64,000 bases of DNA from the NCBI GenBank assembly GCA_038373885.1, contig JAWZYV010017538.1, forward strand, positions 1,817,670 to 1,881,669. The letters run 5' to 3'. The notes below the pieces were generated by a model that worked only from the letters and a program-made list of their open reading frames with translations, was not told where the DNA came from and did no database searches. This DNA is from Cheiracanthium punctorium. Taxonomy: Eukaryota > Arthropoda > Arachnida > Araneae > Cheiracanthiidae. Positions 1-11,843 of this stretch are shown here, piece after piece. Position 1 is the stretch's first letter. The number at the start of each line of letters is the position of its first letter. The position numbers and the translations under genes were made by a program.

Positions 1-292
1 TAATCTTTTGAAGGGTAGAGAAGTAACAGTTTTACACAAATTACCCCAAAAGATTGTTTTCATTGCGTGAAATATACATGAAAAAAAATGTTTCTTCAAC
101 ATAAACAGTTCATTACGGTCACGAATTTTTCGGTATGTTAAATCATGTGAGATATAAACTAGTGGTATTGGGAACAATCATACGATGAAATTCTAAATTT
201 TGGTTTTAACTTCTTTAAAAAATAAATAAACTGCATAACATATAAGACAAATCCTCATTTCTTTAAAAATAAGGTAGAGAAATACAATGAAG
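1..292. other. AT-rich stretch, no feature seen
   Basis: I see no coding, RNA or repeat signal here. Stops are frequent in all frames. Confidence 0.6.
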
Positions 293-561
293 TGAAGCCG
301 TGTGTAACGGTTAGCGCACTGTGCAGCCGAGCCACAGGTCAGGGGTTTCGATGCCCGGTCTGGGCAAGGTTGACTCAGCCTTTCAGCCCTTGAGTGGTTC
401 AAGATAACCTAGCTTGCTTGGGAGTTAAACATTGGGAGCTCCGCGTCAGGCTGACCACCTGGCCGAGGCATCTGCTTACACACCCCAGAACCCGTGTTCG
501 CGAAGGCGTGTTTGGGCAACACAGGCGTGGCCTTGACCCCACAAGTGGCTGTTGCGCCAAT
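293..561 (+). repeat. tRNA-derived SINE
   Basis: This is a GC-richer island in AT-rich DNA. Its left part reads like a tRNA gene: a box A-like stretch around GGTTAGCGCACTG near 310-322, and a box B-like GGGTTTCGATGCC near 343-355. About 200 bases of unrelated body follow, ending near a short AT-rich tail at 555-575. A tRNA head joined to a non-tRNA body is the usual layout of a polymerase III SINE. The D- and T-arm pairing is imperfect, so I do not call a working tRNA. The exact ends are uncertain by about 15 bases. Confidence 0.6.
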
Positions 562-1824
562 CTTTAACTTTAATTATCATAATGACGAATGCTTGAAAAC
601 TATAAGCATGTACATTAATTAACATTAAAAGCATTAATTAAAATTTTCCGATTTATTTGGTTTGTCACAAATCCTTGTCACATTTTACATAATTCTAAAT
701 AGTTTTTAAAATATTTATTTTACTTTATAAGGTTTTTTTACATAATAGATAAAGGTCGTGTTTTATGGCATGAACAACACCTTTATCTAACGAAATATTT
801 CGAAAAATAACGAAATATTCTAAACTTGAATTCTTGCATCCAAACCATCGACAACTACATTGAGTTATAATTAGAGATCACTTCAATTCGTATTTGTCAG
901 GACTAATTTTAATAATATTAATGTAGGCGTGTTTACAGCTACAACCGTCTCCCCCCCCCCCCTAAAAGAAAAGAAAAGAAAAAGAAAGAATACTATGGGG
1001 AGCTACTCTAATTATATAACACTGTTATATAATTCGCTAATGGTCCGACGACGAATTAATTATGCATACTCCAAAATCATGAGGCAGCATACAGCTTGAA
1101 TTCTCCAAAACAGAGCTTGGCAATATTTACTTTAATTAGAGAAGACCACTAAATACTAATGTTATCCTATGGGAATTTTAAAACGTTCATAACTGGAGCT
1201 CTAATTAACTAATTTAGTGAAGGAAAATGCAAACTTTAATTATTGTACGCGTAGTACATGCATTTTAGACTAAATTAAACCTAAATGAGCAGACCCTCTT
1301 ATTCGTAACAAAGCGGTTTTTGTTTCCTTTGCTTTAATTTTGGCTTCTAGTGCTTTTGCTTTAGTATCACGTGTCTGGCCCACTGTTTTGCTACGCTATA
1401 GTGTATGATGGTATGTTTTGGTCATCTGTATAGTTATGCTATGTGTACATGTATATGTGTGTGCTTGTGCATGTATGATGAAGATAAAATTATGCAAATC
1501 TTTTGTTACTGTGTAATTCTCAACGGTATAATTCTCAACAATATCTTTTTATCAATACTTTGCCATTAAAGTTTAGTAATAAAAAAGTCCTAAATTAGCC
1601 CATTAGGAAATTATACTCGTAGTAACATATGCCTAATAGGGTGCCTAAGATTTGGTCACGGCTATTAACGTACCCGTTATATTTATCCACACAATCGGCT
1701 AGTCGCACTGGTATTTTATACACAGATTATAGATTTGTATTGTATGCATGTTTATATATAACTTGAGTCCTTAGTCCTTCTAATAATTTTGATAAAATGT
1801 TTATGATTTTTTAGCAAAAAATAC
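562..1824. other. AT-rich stretch with simple repeats
   Basis: No gene is seen. It holds a run of C at about 951-962 followed by an A/G-rich tract to 988, and loose TGTATG-type repeats around 1440-1475. Confidence 0.55.
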
Positions 1825-1982
1825 TTTGTCTCGAATTTAAATATTTAGGTTACTTGGCATATTCATTCATTAGCAGATGAAACCTTATTTAAAGATTTTG
1901 TCTATATATTTTGTCTCGAATTTAAATATTTAGGTTACTTGGCATATTCATTCATTAGCAGATGAAACCTTATTTAAAGATT
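1825..1982. repeat. Exact 73-bp direct duplication
   Basis: Two copies of a 73-base unit (1825-1897 and 1910-1982) appear identical by eye and are separated by 12 bases. The unit starts TTTGTCTCGAATTTAAATAT and ends TTATTTAAAGATT. No coding sense is apparent. The lack of differences suggests a very recent duplication, or an assembly artefact. Confidence 0.85.
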
Positions 1983-2028
1983 ATCTAATATTTAATCATT
2001 GGAATTGTTCAAATAAGATGGTCGGTAT

Positions 2029-2512
2029 TAGAGATGAGTTTGGGCTCAGTTTTTGAAGCCCGAGCCCGAGCAATATTATTTAAGCCGGAGCCCGAGCCCG
2101 AAATTTCAGCTAAAGATAAAAAAAAATTCAATTACTTCATTGACAGAATGCAATAAATTTTGCCGTTTATGCAAATTAAAGTCAAATATAGTTGCAAACT
2201 CTCAATGCACTTGCTATTTCTTTATATCCGTGTTTATCAAATAATGTCAGATCTCATGACTAACTAAGTAATATAAGCCGCCGTTCTGAAATACCCAAAG
2301 AGCTTCACGCACCTTCTAGGCGCCTGTGCCAATAATTTTTTTTTTTATAAGTATTTTTATTTTCCTCATGAATAAGTTTTTAAAATTTGTTGAAGGAGTA
2401 TGTTCAGTAAAGAAGAAATTTTTCACGAGCCCAAACGAAATTTTAAATTACAGAGCCCGAGCCCGGTTCGGGCCCGGGCTTTCGGGCTCGGGCTGAGCCC
2501 GTCTCGTCTCTA
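2029..2512 (+). mobile_element. hAT-like MITE, GCCCGA-rich family, copy 1
   Basis: This 484-bp element is flanked by a perfect 8-bp direct repeat, GTCGGTAT (2021-2028 and 2513-2520). Its ends are inverted: TAGAGATGAG on the left and CTCGTCTCTA on the right. Just inside both ends are tandem GCCCGA hexamers, reading GAGCCCGAGCCCG on one side and the complement on the other. The middle is AT-rich and non-coding. The 8-bp duplication and TAGAGATG-type ends are as known for the hAT superfamily. It carries no transposase, so it must move in trans if at all. Copies lie at 18773-19312 and, inverted, at 37521-38001. Confidence 0.9.
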
Positions 2513-2520
2513 GTCGGTAT

Positions 2521-4727
2521 CATAATTATCGCAAATGTAATTGATGAATGAATTTAGAAAATATGTTAAATACTAAAAGGTTTAAAATGGATTTTAAAAC
2601 CATTTTTAAAAACGAGGAATGTTCTCGCGAAGAAACTTAATTATTCTATAGACTAATAGATTGCAAATTCATACTAAAAACTCTTATTTTGGGAAATTAT
2701 TTTGTGAGTAGATTTCAAAATAATGAATCTTCTATTATAAAGCGATATTGTTTTCCTGAAGAGACGATGAGATAAATTAGATCCCAAATTTTCGTTTTAA
2801 AATAAAATTAGATACGTTGTATTTTAATGAGGAAATACCTTCTTAGATTACAGTTTCATAGCTTTTTAAGTACAAAAAAATAGCAGTTTTACCACCGAAA
2901 TATGACACGGAATAAGAGAAGAACATCAAATACTGATACATTCATTTTGTTTGCAGGTTTTAATTGAACATGATAGGATAACAGAAACCTGGAATGATAG
3001 CACGAAAAAGATATCCATCTCTGAAATCTCTGTGATCCGTATGATCTAGCAACGAATTCCGCCTGTCCATGTTTTGCGGAATTTTTCAAATGCTTCATTT
3101 GCAGTCGGCAATTAGTACGCTTTCTCTTCCTTGCCTTCGATTAAAACCAATCTTTAAACAATTTACGCACGATTAAAAATGCATGGCCCTTCAGATTGAT
3201 TCGTTTTCATATCTGCAGGCATGTGGGGATTGCTGCGAGCCTCAATAGCTCAAAATTATAACTCTTTTTAAGAACACCTCAGCGAGTCAGCTCCGCGCGT
3301 GATCTGCCACTGGGTGTTCTTGTCACTTAAAAAGAGATAAGTATCGCTTTTAATGTCCGCTAGTTTATACGTTTTCAGAGCGTAGCAAACTGTCATCAAG
3401 CAAAAAAAGAAATGGTGCAAACGGGGAAATTATTTCTCCCTCCCTTCACCTCTGGTATTTTTATAAATGAATCCTCCCAAAATGGCGGAGAATTTAAAAT
3501 GCTTACTTTTAGAATGTAATACTAATCGCTTTATTCCTGGAAGTTTTAACAATAGTTTTTGAGAAAAATAATACATTAAATCTTTTTAAGACTAAATTAC
3601 GATCACACGTAGTTGAATCAATAATTGTTTAATTAAAAGATTTCACTATTTTTAAATCTTCAAAACTTTTACTTAAAATGTTTTAGTCAAAACTATTTTT
3701 AATTTTTTAAAACGAGCTGAGCGAAAAGATTGTTTAATTCTAATTTTTTAAAAAAAGCCTAAAAAAAAAAAACAGTTTTCAAATATGCATCAAACGGAGG
3801 AATTTTAAGTTCTGATTGCGTAGAATTTTTAGACAATAATGTGTCAGATTTTTTTAAATATAAATAAAATGAATAGCTTTCGAGATATTGCGCGCAGTAA
3901 AAATAAATTGCAAAAATGAAATTTAAAGTTTTTATAAGTTGTGTTTGCTAAGCATAATACACTCTAAAATACACGAAATATTTTCACGAAAAACGTCATA
4001 AAATTCTTTAGACTGAATTTTAATTACTTTTTAAAAATCGAACTTTTGAAGATTAAAGTAATGAAAGCCCTTTACTTAGGTTCAATGAATACGAATTTAT
4101 TTTTTCGGATGTTTCAAGAAGTGGGTAGCCGACCTTTAAATTTTCCCTGCCAAAAACAAACTGTTGTGGAATTGGTCTATTTTCAAGAACTTCCGAAAAG
4201 CATACATTGCTGCATTCAAAATTCTGCAAATTAGGAGAAGGCAATCATCGCAGCCATTTTTAAAGCAAAAGACGCTGCAGAGAAATTCTCTTAATCCGAA
4301 AAAAAAAAAAAAAAGCGGAATAAGCATGACATTTTCGATACCATTCATAAAAAATAAGAGTCGGCAGACATAAGACAGCGGACGTTGCTTCATTAAGTGG
4401 GTTAATTACATAATGCGGAATTAATCTGTCAGGTTGTTACAATCACTAAATGAGATAGAACGACAAGAGACATCGTTTACCATAGACGTACATATACAGC
4501 AGATTGATTCTGGCAATTTAGAGGTATTGTGTGCAGATTTCGTGCCGACTAAAATCACTTACTAACTGGGATTTTGCAAATTTTACAAAAATTCTATGAT
4601 AAAATTGAATAATTCTTTTTTTATTATTATTATTTCATTTCATTGAGATTACTGCATTTTTACTAAATTCACATTCACTAATCAAACTTTTTAGAAATTG
4701 GTAGTAATCACAATAGTTTTCTTCCTA
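2521..4727. other. AT-rich stretch, no feature seen
   Basis: I find no gene or recognisable repeat. Short homopolymer runs of A (3759-3771, 4299-4313) occur. Open frames under 90 codons here overlap on opposite strands and look like chance. Confidence 0.5.
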
Positions 4728-5048
4728 ATGCCCGGATCAACAGCATACTGTAGGCTTGGCCGCGACGGGGGCAGAGATGTTGGTCATTTCATCATGGAGG
4801 CTCGTAGCAGGTAGATCAACGTTGTTCCCAATGAGTGGTTTCTTAATTTTGAACAAATTCCAGATGAAAGACCTAGAACCAGGATTGCTGTTCCCGAGGT
4901 ATTATTTGAGAACATTGGAGCCATCAGAGATTTTACATACACCAACTCCCTCGAGCGAACACGGTCCACAGCAGACTCGTCAGACGAAAAGGAGTTCACC
5001 CTCCTAAGCACTAGCCAAGCCAGTATTGCCGAACTTTCTGTGTTCTAA
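4728..5048 (+). pseudogene. Coding-like fragment with one internal stop, product unknown
   Basis: From an ATG at 4728 one frame runs 106 codons to a TAA at 5046-5048, broken only by a TAG at 4812-4814 (codon 29). Base composition is clearly less AT-rich than the surroundings. The predicted residues look like a real protein: a charged tail rich in Ser, Thr and Glu around residues 70-100, and a segment reading VVPNEWFLNFEQIPDERP. I do not recognise the family. Another reading is that the part after 4811 is a terminal exon, since CAG precedes it, but the polypyrimidine tract there is poor. A CATAAA motif follows about 35 bases after the stop. It could be a decayed gene piece or a transposon fragment. 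Confidence 0.35.
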
Positions 5049-7001
5049 TGGGGTAATCGTAACCCATTTTAACTCTTGTACATAAAGCTGTGTAATTGCT
5101 TTTGTAACGAAATCCCTCAATGATGCATCTTACAGGTACCAAAAAATTTAGTCGTTACATCCGATCTTATAAAGAAGAGTGTTTAACATTATTTTACCGG
5201 TATTGTTATTTTAATATATTTGGTAATCCCTCACTTCTCATTATTTCTGCAGAAAGTCAAATGTAAAAAGTAAAAAGGGCTGGCATTGCAACATATTAAA
5301 CAACATATTAAAAAATTAAAATCAAAAGAAATAGCGTCCTTCTTAAAATATATAATAATTTATAATTTGAATTCATAATTTGAATTGCTGGCACAATTCA
5401 TTTTTGAAATTAATCCATTCACTCGCTCACTCAGACACACAGAAACAAACACACACACACACACGAAGATTCGGTAATAAGTTTCGATAATTTTAATAAT
5501 ACTTTTTAAAAATTCTTTTAACGATACTTTAAGACTTTTTTGTATTTAGTTTAATCGTAAATCGTGAAAATTATAATGGTATTAATTTTATAACACCTTT
5601 TCTTTTTTCAATCTTCGTAATTTAAGGTAAATTTTACTAGTAATTTATTAAAATAACTGACACAGAAAAATAAAACATTCAAACTTCAGACAGATTGTAA
5701 ATAATTTTCAAAACCAGCTAAAAAATTCAAAACAGAGTTTAAAATGTTAAAGTGATAAAGTATTTGATAATATTCACTTTTTCATTTTTTTACAACTTAA
5801 TTCCACCAACATAAAAAATTTTACTTTCTTTTTGTCAATGCAATTTAAAACATACAGTGGAAATTCGATTCCTTGATGATTTTTTTTTTTTTTAAATTAA
5901 TTTTAATAATCTAGAATTTTCATGGAAAAAAGTTTAGAAAATATGATTAATATGTATCACCAACTTTGATTATGCAGCATATTTTTATAATTTATCAATA
6001 AAAGTTTTTCATCCAAAATGCCCGATGCATTTACGATGAGGACAAGCGCCGAAATTAGCAACGGTGCTCTGGAAGCACGTGCTTGAAAATTTTAAAGGTG
6101 GTGATGAACTGAAGAGGATTTCTTTTTATGAAAAATGATAAAAATAATTTTATAGAAATTTATTATATCGAATCGTATTTATAGATTATCATAGTATATT
6201 ATATTATCAGAATAAAAAATGTTATTGTTTTTGCAATTATAGATGTTTAAGATTATATAATGTAAAAAGTTTTACAAAGTTTTTTTCCGCTTTTGAAAAC
6301 AGAGGAAGGTGCAATGGTTCGTGTAGCAATCAAAATTTGTTACATGATATGTCAGCTAATTCTAGTAAATTAAATTCAGCATCAGAACGAAGTATGAAAA
6401 TATGAAACTTTAACATTTTTATTTATTTCCTTGATTTAACTTTTTTTTAAATGTCAAAACATTGGTATGGTGCACCTTTTGAATTTGTAAAGTAATTACA
6501 TGTAAATTTTGTGTATGTTTCATATGAAACTTTATTAATACATTTCGTATAATTACTTTATTTCATGTTGTAGAATTACAATAACTCCAGTATATCATCA
6601 AAAGTAAAATTTTTAATAATAATTCTACGTATAAAACTTTTTAATGAATGAATTTTTTAGTTCTACCTATAATCTTAATTTGCATTTTAGATAATGACAC
6701 TCAAATGTTTATTTCGACTACTTCTGCGATGGCTCAATAATTTGAATTTCCTTTGTTCTCCACCAGAAATTTTGACAAGTCGTCTCTTATGAAGGCAAGT
6801 CTAGAAATCGGCATATTTATGAAACATAAATGATCGCACCCTTACAATATCGTTAATAATTGGATAATTTTCTCGCATGCCTTTCTGAATTTTAGTAGAA
6901 AAAAAAAATTTAAATATACGTAAAACTGAAATAATTATCCAAAATGGTCAGATTGTTGTAAAGATGACAACAGTCATGAAATGAAATTCCAAATGACTCT
7001 T
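5049..7001. other. AT-rich stretch with a short CA microsatellite
   Basis: No gene is seen. A (CA)n run lies at about 5446-5463, and a T run at 5880-5893. Confidence 0.5.
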
Positions 7002-7308
7002 ACCTTTGCGGAGAGAAGATGCTATCACAATCGAAATATTCCGCTCACGGAAAGAAAGAAAAAAAAAGGAGCACACTATCACGAAGGCGAAAAATCTCCC
7101 TTTAAAAAAGTGAGTAGTCAAATAGTTCCAAACGCGCAACAAGTCCTTTAGGTGGCAACTGTGATCACCAAGAGCAACTCCTTGCGTCCCACTCACCTCG
7201 AAAGAAACATCGATACTGATAACACCTGAGAAGAAATCGAGTTCAATTTCTTTCGAGAATCTCTCTCATTTTTCTTTCTGCGAGCTTGGCCTACATATAG
7301 ACGTCGGC
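7002..7308 (-). other. Candidate first exon of a minus-strand transcript
   Basis: On the minus strand, good splice donors occur at 7001 (CAAAG followed by GTAAGAGT) and 7195 (TCGAG followed by GTGAGTGG), both downstream of the GC-richer spot at 7290-7330. This could be a 5' untranslated exon with two alternative donors. The longest open frame in it is 82 codons and has no family signature, so coding is not claimed. No matching acceptor or next exon could be placed. Speculative. Confidence 0.25.
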
Positions 7309-7330
7309 TCACGCATGCGCGGCCGGTCGA
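7290..7330. promoter_or_regulatory. Candidate promoter with NRF-1-like site
   Basis: The stretch TCACGCATGCGCGGCCGG (7309-7326) contains a palindromic GCATGCGC core close to the known NRF-1 consensus, in a CpG-richer island within AT-rich DNA. Such sites are common in animal housekeeping promoters. Direction is unclear: splice donors follow on the minus strand, while purine-rich sequence follows on the plus strand. Confidence 0.3.
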
Positions 7331-7851
7331 GAGAGAAATAGCGGGATTTTCACTGCTTTAGACAAAAAAAAGGAAAAAGAAGAATAAAGAAACAAATAAC
7401 TGGAGTTAAGCGAGAGAGGAAGTGAATGGGCTAATAACGGGATGGACCAGATGAAAATAAAGCTGGAGAAAATTCCCTCTTCATTTGACAACACAATCGA
7501 AGGATTTCTCTCTCTTCGGACGTTCGTTCAAGGCAATCGTGCGTTCGATGATGGAAGTGAATTGAAGTTTCTTCGTGTGGTTAGAGAGAGCCGGTTTTTG
7601 TTTTGTTTTCAGGTCTCTCTGTATTACCTTAAAGATAGGATGGATCAGCTGAAAAGATTCCTGTAATGCTAATGATTTGTGTAAGTCCCAGTTAAAATGC
7701 CTCTGGAGAGGACTGAGATACAAGAAAGGTTCATGCTCTTTTTTGGGGCATGAACATTTCTGGAGCTTTCGAAGAGTAAAGGAGGAGTCTTATGAAATCT
7801 TGATACAATTCGAGGATAATATCCCTCCACCATTCAAAAATTCATCGTGAC
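7331..7851. other. No assigned feature
   Basis: Overlapping open frames of 74 codons (7442-7666, +) and 80 codons (7481-7723, -) exist, but neither has a recognisable motif. Composition is less AT-rich than average, so transcribed sequence linked to the 7.3-kb promoter candidate is possible. Confidence 0.3.
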
Positions 7852-7859
7852 GAGCAGAC

Positions 7860-8659
7860 TAGGGGATGCAATCCCGATCCCGCGGGATCCCGCACAAATG
7901 TTTGCGGGACAAGTCCCGTGGGATTACGATACTAATCCCGCGGCATTGGCACTGAGAAATAATTTTTTTTAATTACAGTTTCACGCTGCTTACCCAATCA
8001 ACAAACCGAAACATTTTGCATATTTATGTCTCTCATCTAACAATAAACGAATCAATAATTACAAATTTTAATTTAAAGTTTTATTTTTTAAATCATCTTC
8101 CAATGGGAGTCTGAATCGAACATCTAAATCTAAACATTGCAATATAAATTTTTCGTAAAATTCCCTTTCTCCAAATGAGCTGGAATATTTCATATATTTA
8201 TCTCTTAGCGAACAGTCACGAATTAATTATAAAAAGTTTTTAATTTTTTTATAATTCACACTTTTAATTATTTTACTAAAATTAAATATAGACTAGGAAA
8301 CGGTTCATTGGATTTGTTCGATTTGTTACGTTATTTTTTCAGCAACTTAGAAAATAACGTAAGTATGTTGACATATCTATAAATTGTATAGTCCTCATTT
8401 TTAGCAACTAACATAAGACATAACTTAGTATATTATTCTGAATATCATGATTATAATTTTCATATTTCTAAGTTATTATAAAGTTATTAAGATTAATTAT
8501 TATTAAAGTTAAACTTCGCAGTGCTTAAAATCTTACTTTTTTCTACTTTTCTCTGTTGAAATGAAGTCCTAACTAAATAAAATGTCAATCCCGCGGGATC
8601 AATGAATCTCGATCCCGAAATCCCGCAGGACGTGAAACAGTGCGGGATTGCATTCCCTT
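7860..8659. mobile_element. hAT-like non-autonomous element (ATGCAATCCCG ends)
   Basis: This 800-bp element is flanked by a perfect 8-bp direct repeat, GAGCAGAC (7852-7859 and 8660-8667). Its inverted ends are TAGGGGATGCAATCCCG on the left and CGGGATTGCATTCCCTT on the right. Further GATCCCGCGGGATC-type palindromes sit within 100 bases of both ends. The interior is AT-rich without an open frame. The 8-bp duplication and TAGGG-type ends suggest hAT. Confidence 0.88.
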
Positions 8660-8667
8660 GAGCAGAC

Positions 8668-10627
8668 CCTGATTATCGTTCGTCTCCAGACCCTGATTTT
8701 GAGGGTACCCTAAATTCTCACAAGATAGGAATCGAGTTAGTTAAATTTTCGTTTCGAGATAGTAAATTCCTAACTTTTCCCATTTATTAATTTTATAAGC
8801 TAGAAATTTAAAACAAAAATTTCAATCAATGGTGTTATGAAAGATCATTTGTCATCATTTTATTCAAAATCCCCTACCACAAAATTTGAACATGCTGTCC
8901 GAACCACTGAGTAAATTAAGTAGGGTAAAGAAGTGCTTAACAATAAGTAACTTTTTATCATAAAGAGTTAAAAACGGAGAAAAAGTTTTTTGAAAATGGA
9001 TAGTTTTGTCGGCTTCTAAAGAGGAGTTGTTTTGCTGGGTGTACAGTAGTATGGGTCGAAAAAACAAAAAGTTTTTTAACTGCTAATATCGCGTAAAGTT
9101 TGCGAATTTGAGTGAATAAAAAGATGTCAAAAAATAAATAATATACATGTATATACAGAGTGATCAATTTAAAAGAGTACCCGGGTTTTTTTTTATTACC
9201 CTTAAATCTGAAGGATGCGGTAAACAATCATTCTAAGGCTTAATTATAATTGTTTGAACCTTGTTTAAGGGTAGAAAATCATTTCCAACGCTGTTGGGTT
9301 GTTACAACTTTATTTGTGAGGTGAAACAGAAATGGAAACGCACAAACTTACTTAATCCTGCTATTTTATTTTTGAAAAACATAATTTAATTCATTTTTTA
9401 CATTGACGTTCCTTACAACATTGCTTACATTAAAAATATACACAGTTACAGTGGTTAGATTTATTTTTCTAAATTAATTCATTTTCTTACGGTAATGCCG
9501 CATTTCACTTTTTCTTTTCTTTCTGAAATTGCTAAAAAACTATTCTACAGTCTAAAATTTTTATGACAGTTAAATAATATGTTTATTTCAAACTTCAATA
9601 TAATTTAAAATATTTAAAATAACATTTAATTTTAACACTATCTTCATTTAATTCATATGAAATTGAAAGCAAGATTTTTGTTATAAAAATACGAACATGT
9701 ATACGAAGTCTGTGGCATAATAGATCCCAGACAGACGAGCTGATTCTAATGCAGTTTCTTTTATTTCAAAGGTTGTTTCATCTGGGTGGATCTTAGCTAT
9801 AATTAATGTCATTCACTTCATTTTTTTTTCTTTCTTAAATAAAATTTCTTTTACACTTCATCTTTAATAGAGAGGTTTGCCGTTGGAAGCAAGACACAAG
9901 AAAATTTTTCGAGTATTTTAATCCATTATGAAAGTAATTTTTAAACTTTTATTTATTTATTTTTGTGTGAGATCGGAAAATTCCTAAGGAAAAGCTGAAG
10001 TTTATGAGCTTTAGTCTTATGCCCCTCTGCTCTCCCCATCTATGTTATCTTTATGTCTAATCTAATAACTGAAATATCTCAAAACATTGACCCGTATTCC
10101 CTAAAGAAATATTTCTACCGAAAAGAAAAAACCAGATAGATTTTTAAAAATCCAGCAAAGCCTCAAAGAAACCTTCTCTCGACACCAAAGCTATAAACTA
10201 TGAGTAAATAGGTCGCAAATTAAGGTGCCGCCATCGAGTCCGAGACTCGATACAGGTGTACTTTTCCAGAAACAACCTCAAACATGATCTACGTTAATGC
10301 ATTTGTTCCTTTTGTGGAGGGGAAAACCCGACTTTCTTTCGCCCTACATAGTATTTTAGGCATAGGGATCTGATTTCAAGAGAACATAAAAATACTTTCC
10401 TTTTCATCCCCTCATCATTTATATATATTAAACTCTGGGAGTTGTAGTTGTTGATGATTTCAGTTGTTTAAGGAAATCAATATGTTGCTCACTTTGCCTG
10501 GTAATGAATATTACTATGTTTCTTTTCTTCAAAAAACGATCACAATTATTTTACTATTAGGCTACTTATAGAAACAAAATTTTAAAGTTGTCTCTAAAAG
10601 ACTTATTCCTTACAGGAATACAAAAAA
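8668..10627. other. AT-rich stretch, no feature seen
   Basis: No gene or repeat family is recognised. The sequence 9155-9185 starts like some arthropod element ends (ACAGAGTGATCAATTTAAAAG), but I found no matching inverted end. Confidence 0.45.
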
Positions 10628-11098
10628 ATCTGATGTGTCCAACACATGACTTCCTTGCACGTCCATTAGATCAAAAATATTTTCGACGCATTTCCTCTAA
10701 ATTTATTTGTTTGAAAGAGATAAAATATCAATAATAGTAAGGTTTAGCGATTTCTAGCCAAATATTTCGATATCGCCAAGCTGAGTTCAATTTGAAAGAT
10801 TTCCTTCTGACACTTTATTTGGCGATATTTCACCAAAAGCCGACAAACTTGAGATAGTCAGCGAGATTTTGGGGATAGCCAAAGTAGTCATTGACCACAG
10901 ACTTTCAATGAATTGAATGCATCTACACACCTCAATGTATTCAAAGTCATTTGGCTCACCATGTAAATAAATTCTCAGTCGATTGCTGTCAAAAAAGATA
11001 TTGAAAACAGTTAGATATTACAATAGTTCTAAATACAAAGTTAAAAAATCTACGGGTTAAAGTTTTAGAGTTATACAAAATAGGAAATAATTTTTGGC

Positions 11099-11340
11099 GC
11101 CAAATTTGGCAATATTTCTGCGAAACTCGTCAATGTCGACGACATTTGGCGAGATTTTAAGCATAAACCGAACAATGAGAGATTATCGCCAAATTTGGCG
11201 ATATTTCGCCAAAACTCGCCAAGAACGATGACAAATGGCGATACTTTGGGCATCGACCAAATGACTGACTATCGCCAAATTTGGCGATATTTCGCCAAAA
11301 CTCGCCAAGGTCGAGGACAGACGGCGAGATTTTGGGCATG
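11099..11340. repeat. Tandem units with GCCAAATTTGGC palindromes
   Basis: Three degenerate tandem units of 86-89 bp start at 11099, 11188 and 11274. Each begins with the 12-bp palindrome GCCAAATTTGGC. Units 2 and 3 continue into GGCGATATTTCGCC, a second palindrome, then AACTCGCC. The same units recur at 39409-39650 and 49980-50225. Confidence 0.8.
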
Positions 11341-11843
11341 TACCAAACAATGACTGTCTACAGTTGTATTATAATGAAGATGTCCATAGACATTAAGGTA
11401 CTGAAATTCTTTTCGGTGGTCCTGTAAATAAACTCTCCAGTAGATTGGAACCAAAAATCGAGATGCACAACTAGATGTTACAGCATTCTTATATATGAAA
11501 TTTCATAATAATTTTTGAGATTTGAGAGTTAAATATGCACACACGTACACCAAAAGTCACCAAACTTGGCGACTTTTGGCATAGTTCTTGAGGAAGGCAC
11601 GTGACCGTGGTCGGACCCTTACCTAACTTATGTGGTAGGACGGTATTGTGCTTGAAATGGATGAATGCCCCTAAAATTGCTATTGACCGTAATGTATTGG
11701 AAATCTTTTGAGTGTTCCTGTAGCAGAACTATAAATGATAAAGACACTTTTTTTAATGGAGAAATTCATTTTCTAACTCTTTACAGCATATATCACTTCT
11801 GAGTCGTTTGAAATAGCCCAATACCTCTAAAAAACGCTTTGAT

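Noticed and set aside
11099..11340. CRISPR-like array (palindromic repeats at regular spacing)
   Set aside because: Units are degenerate along their whole length, with no unique spacers, and the same array recurs inside copies of a eukaryotic repeat.
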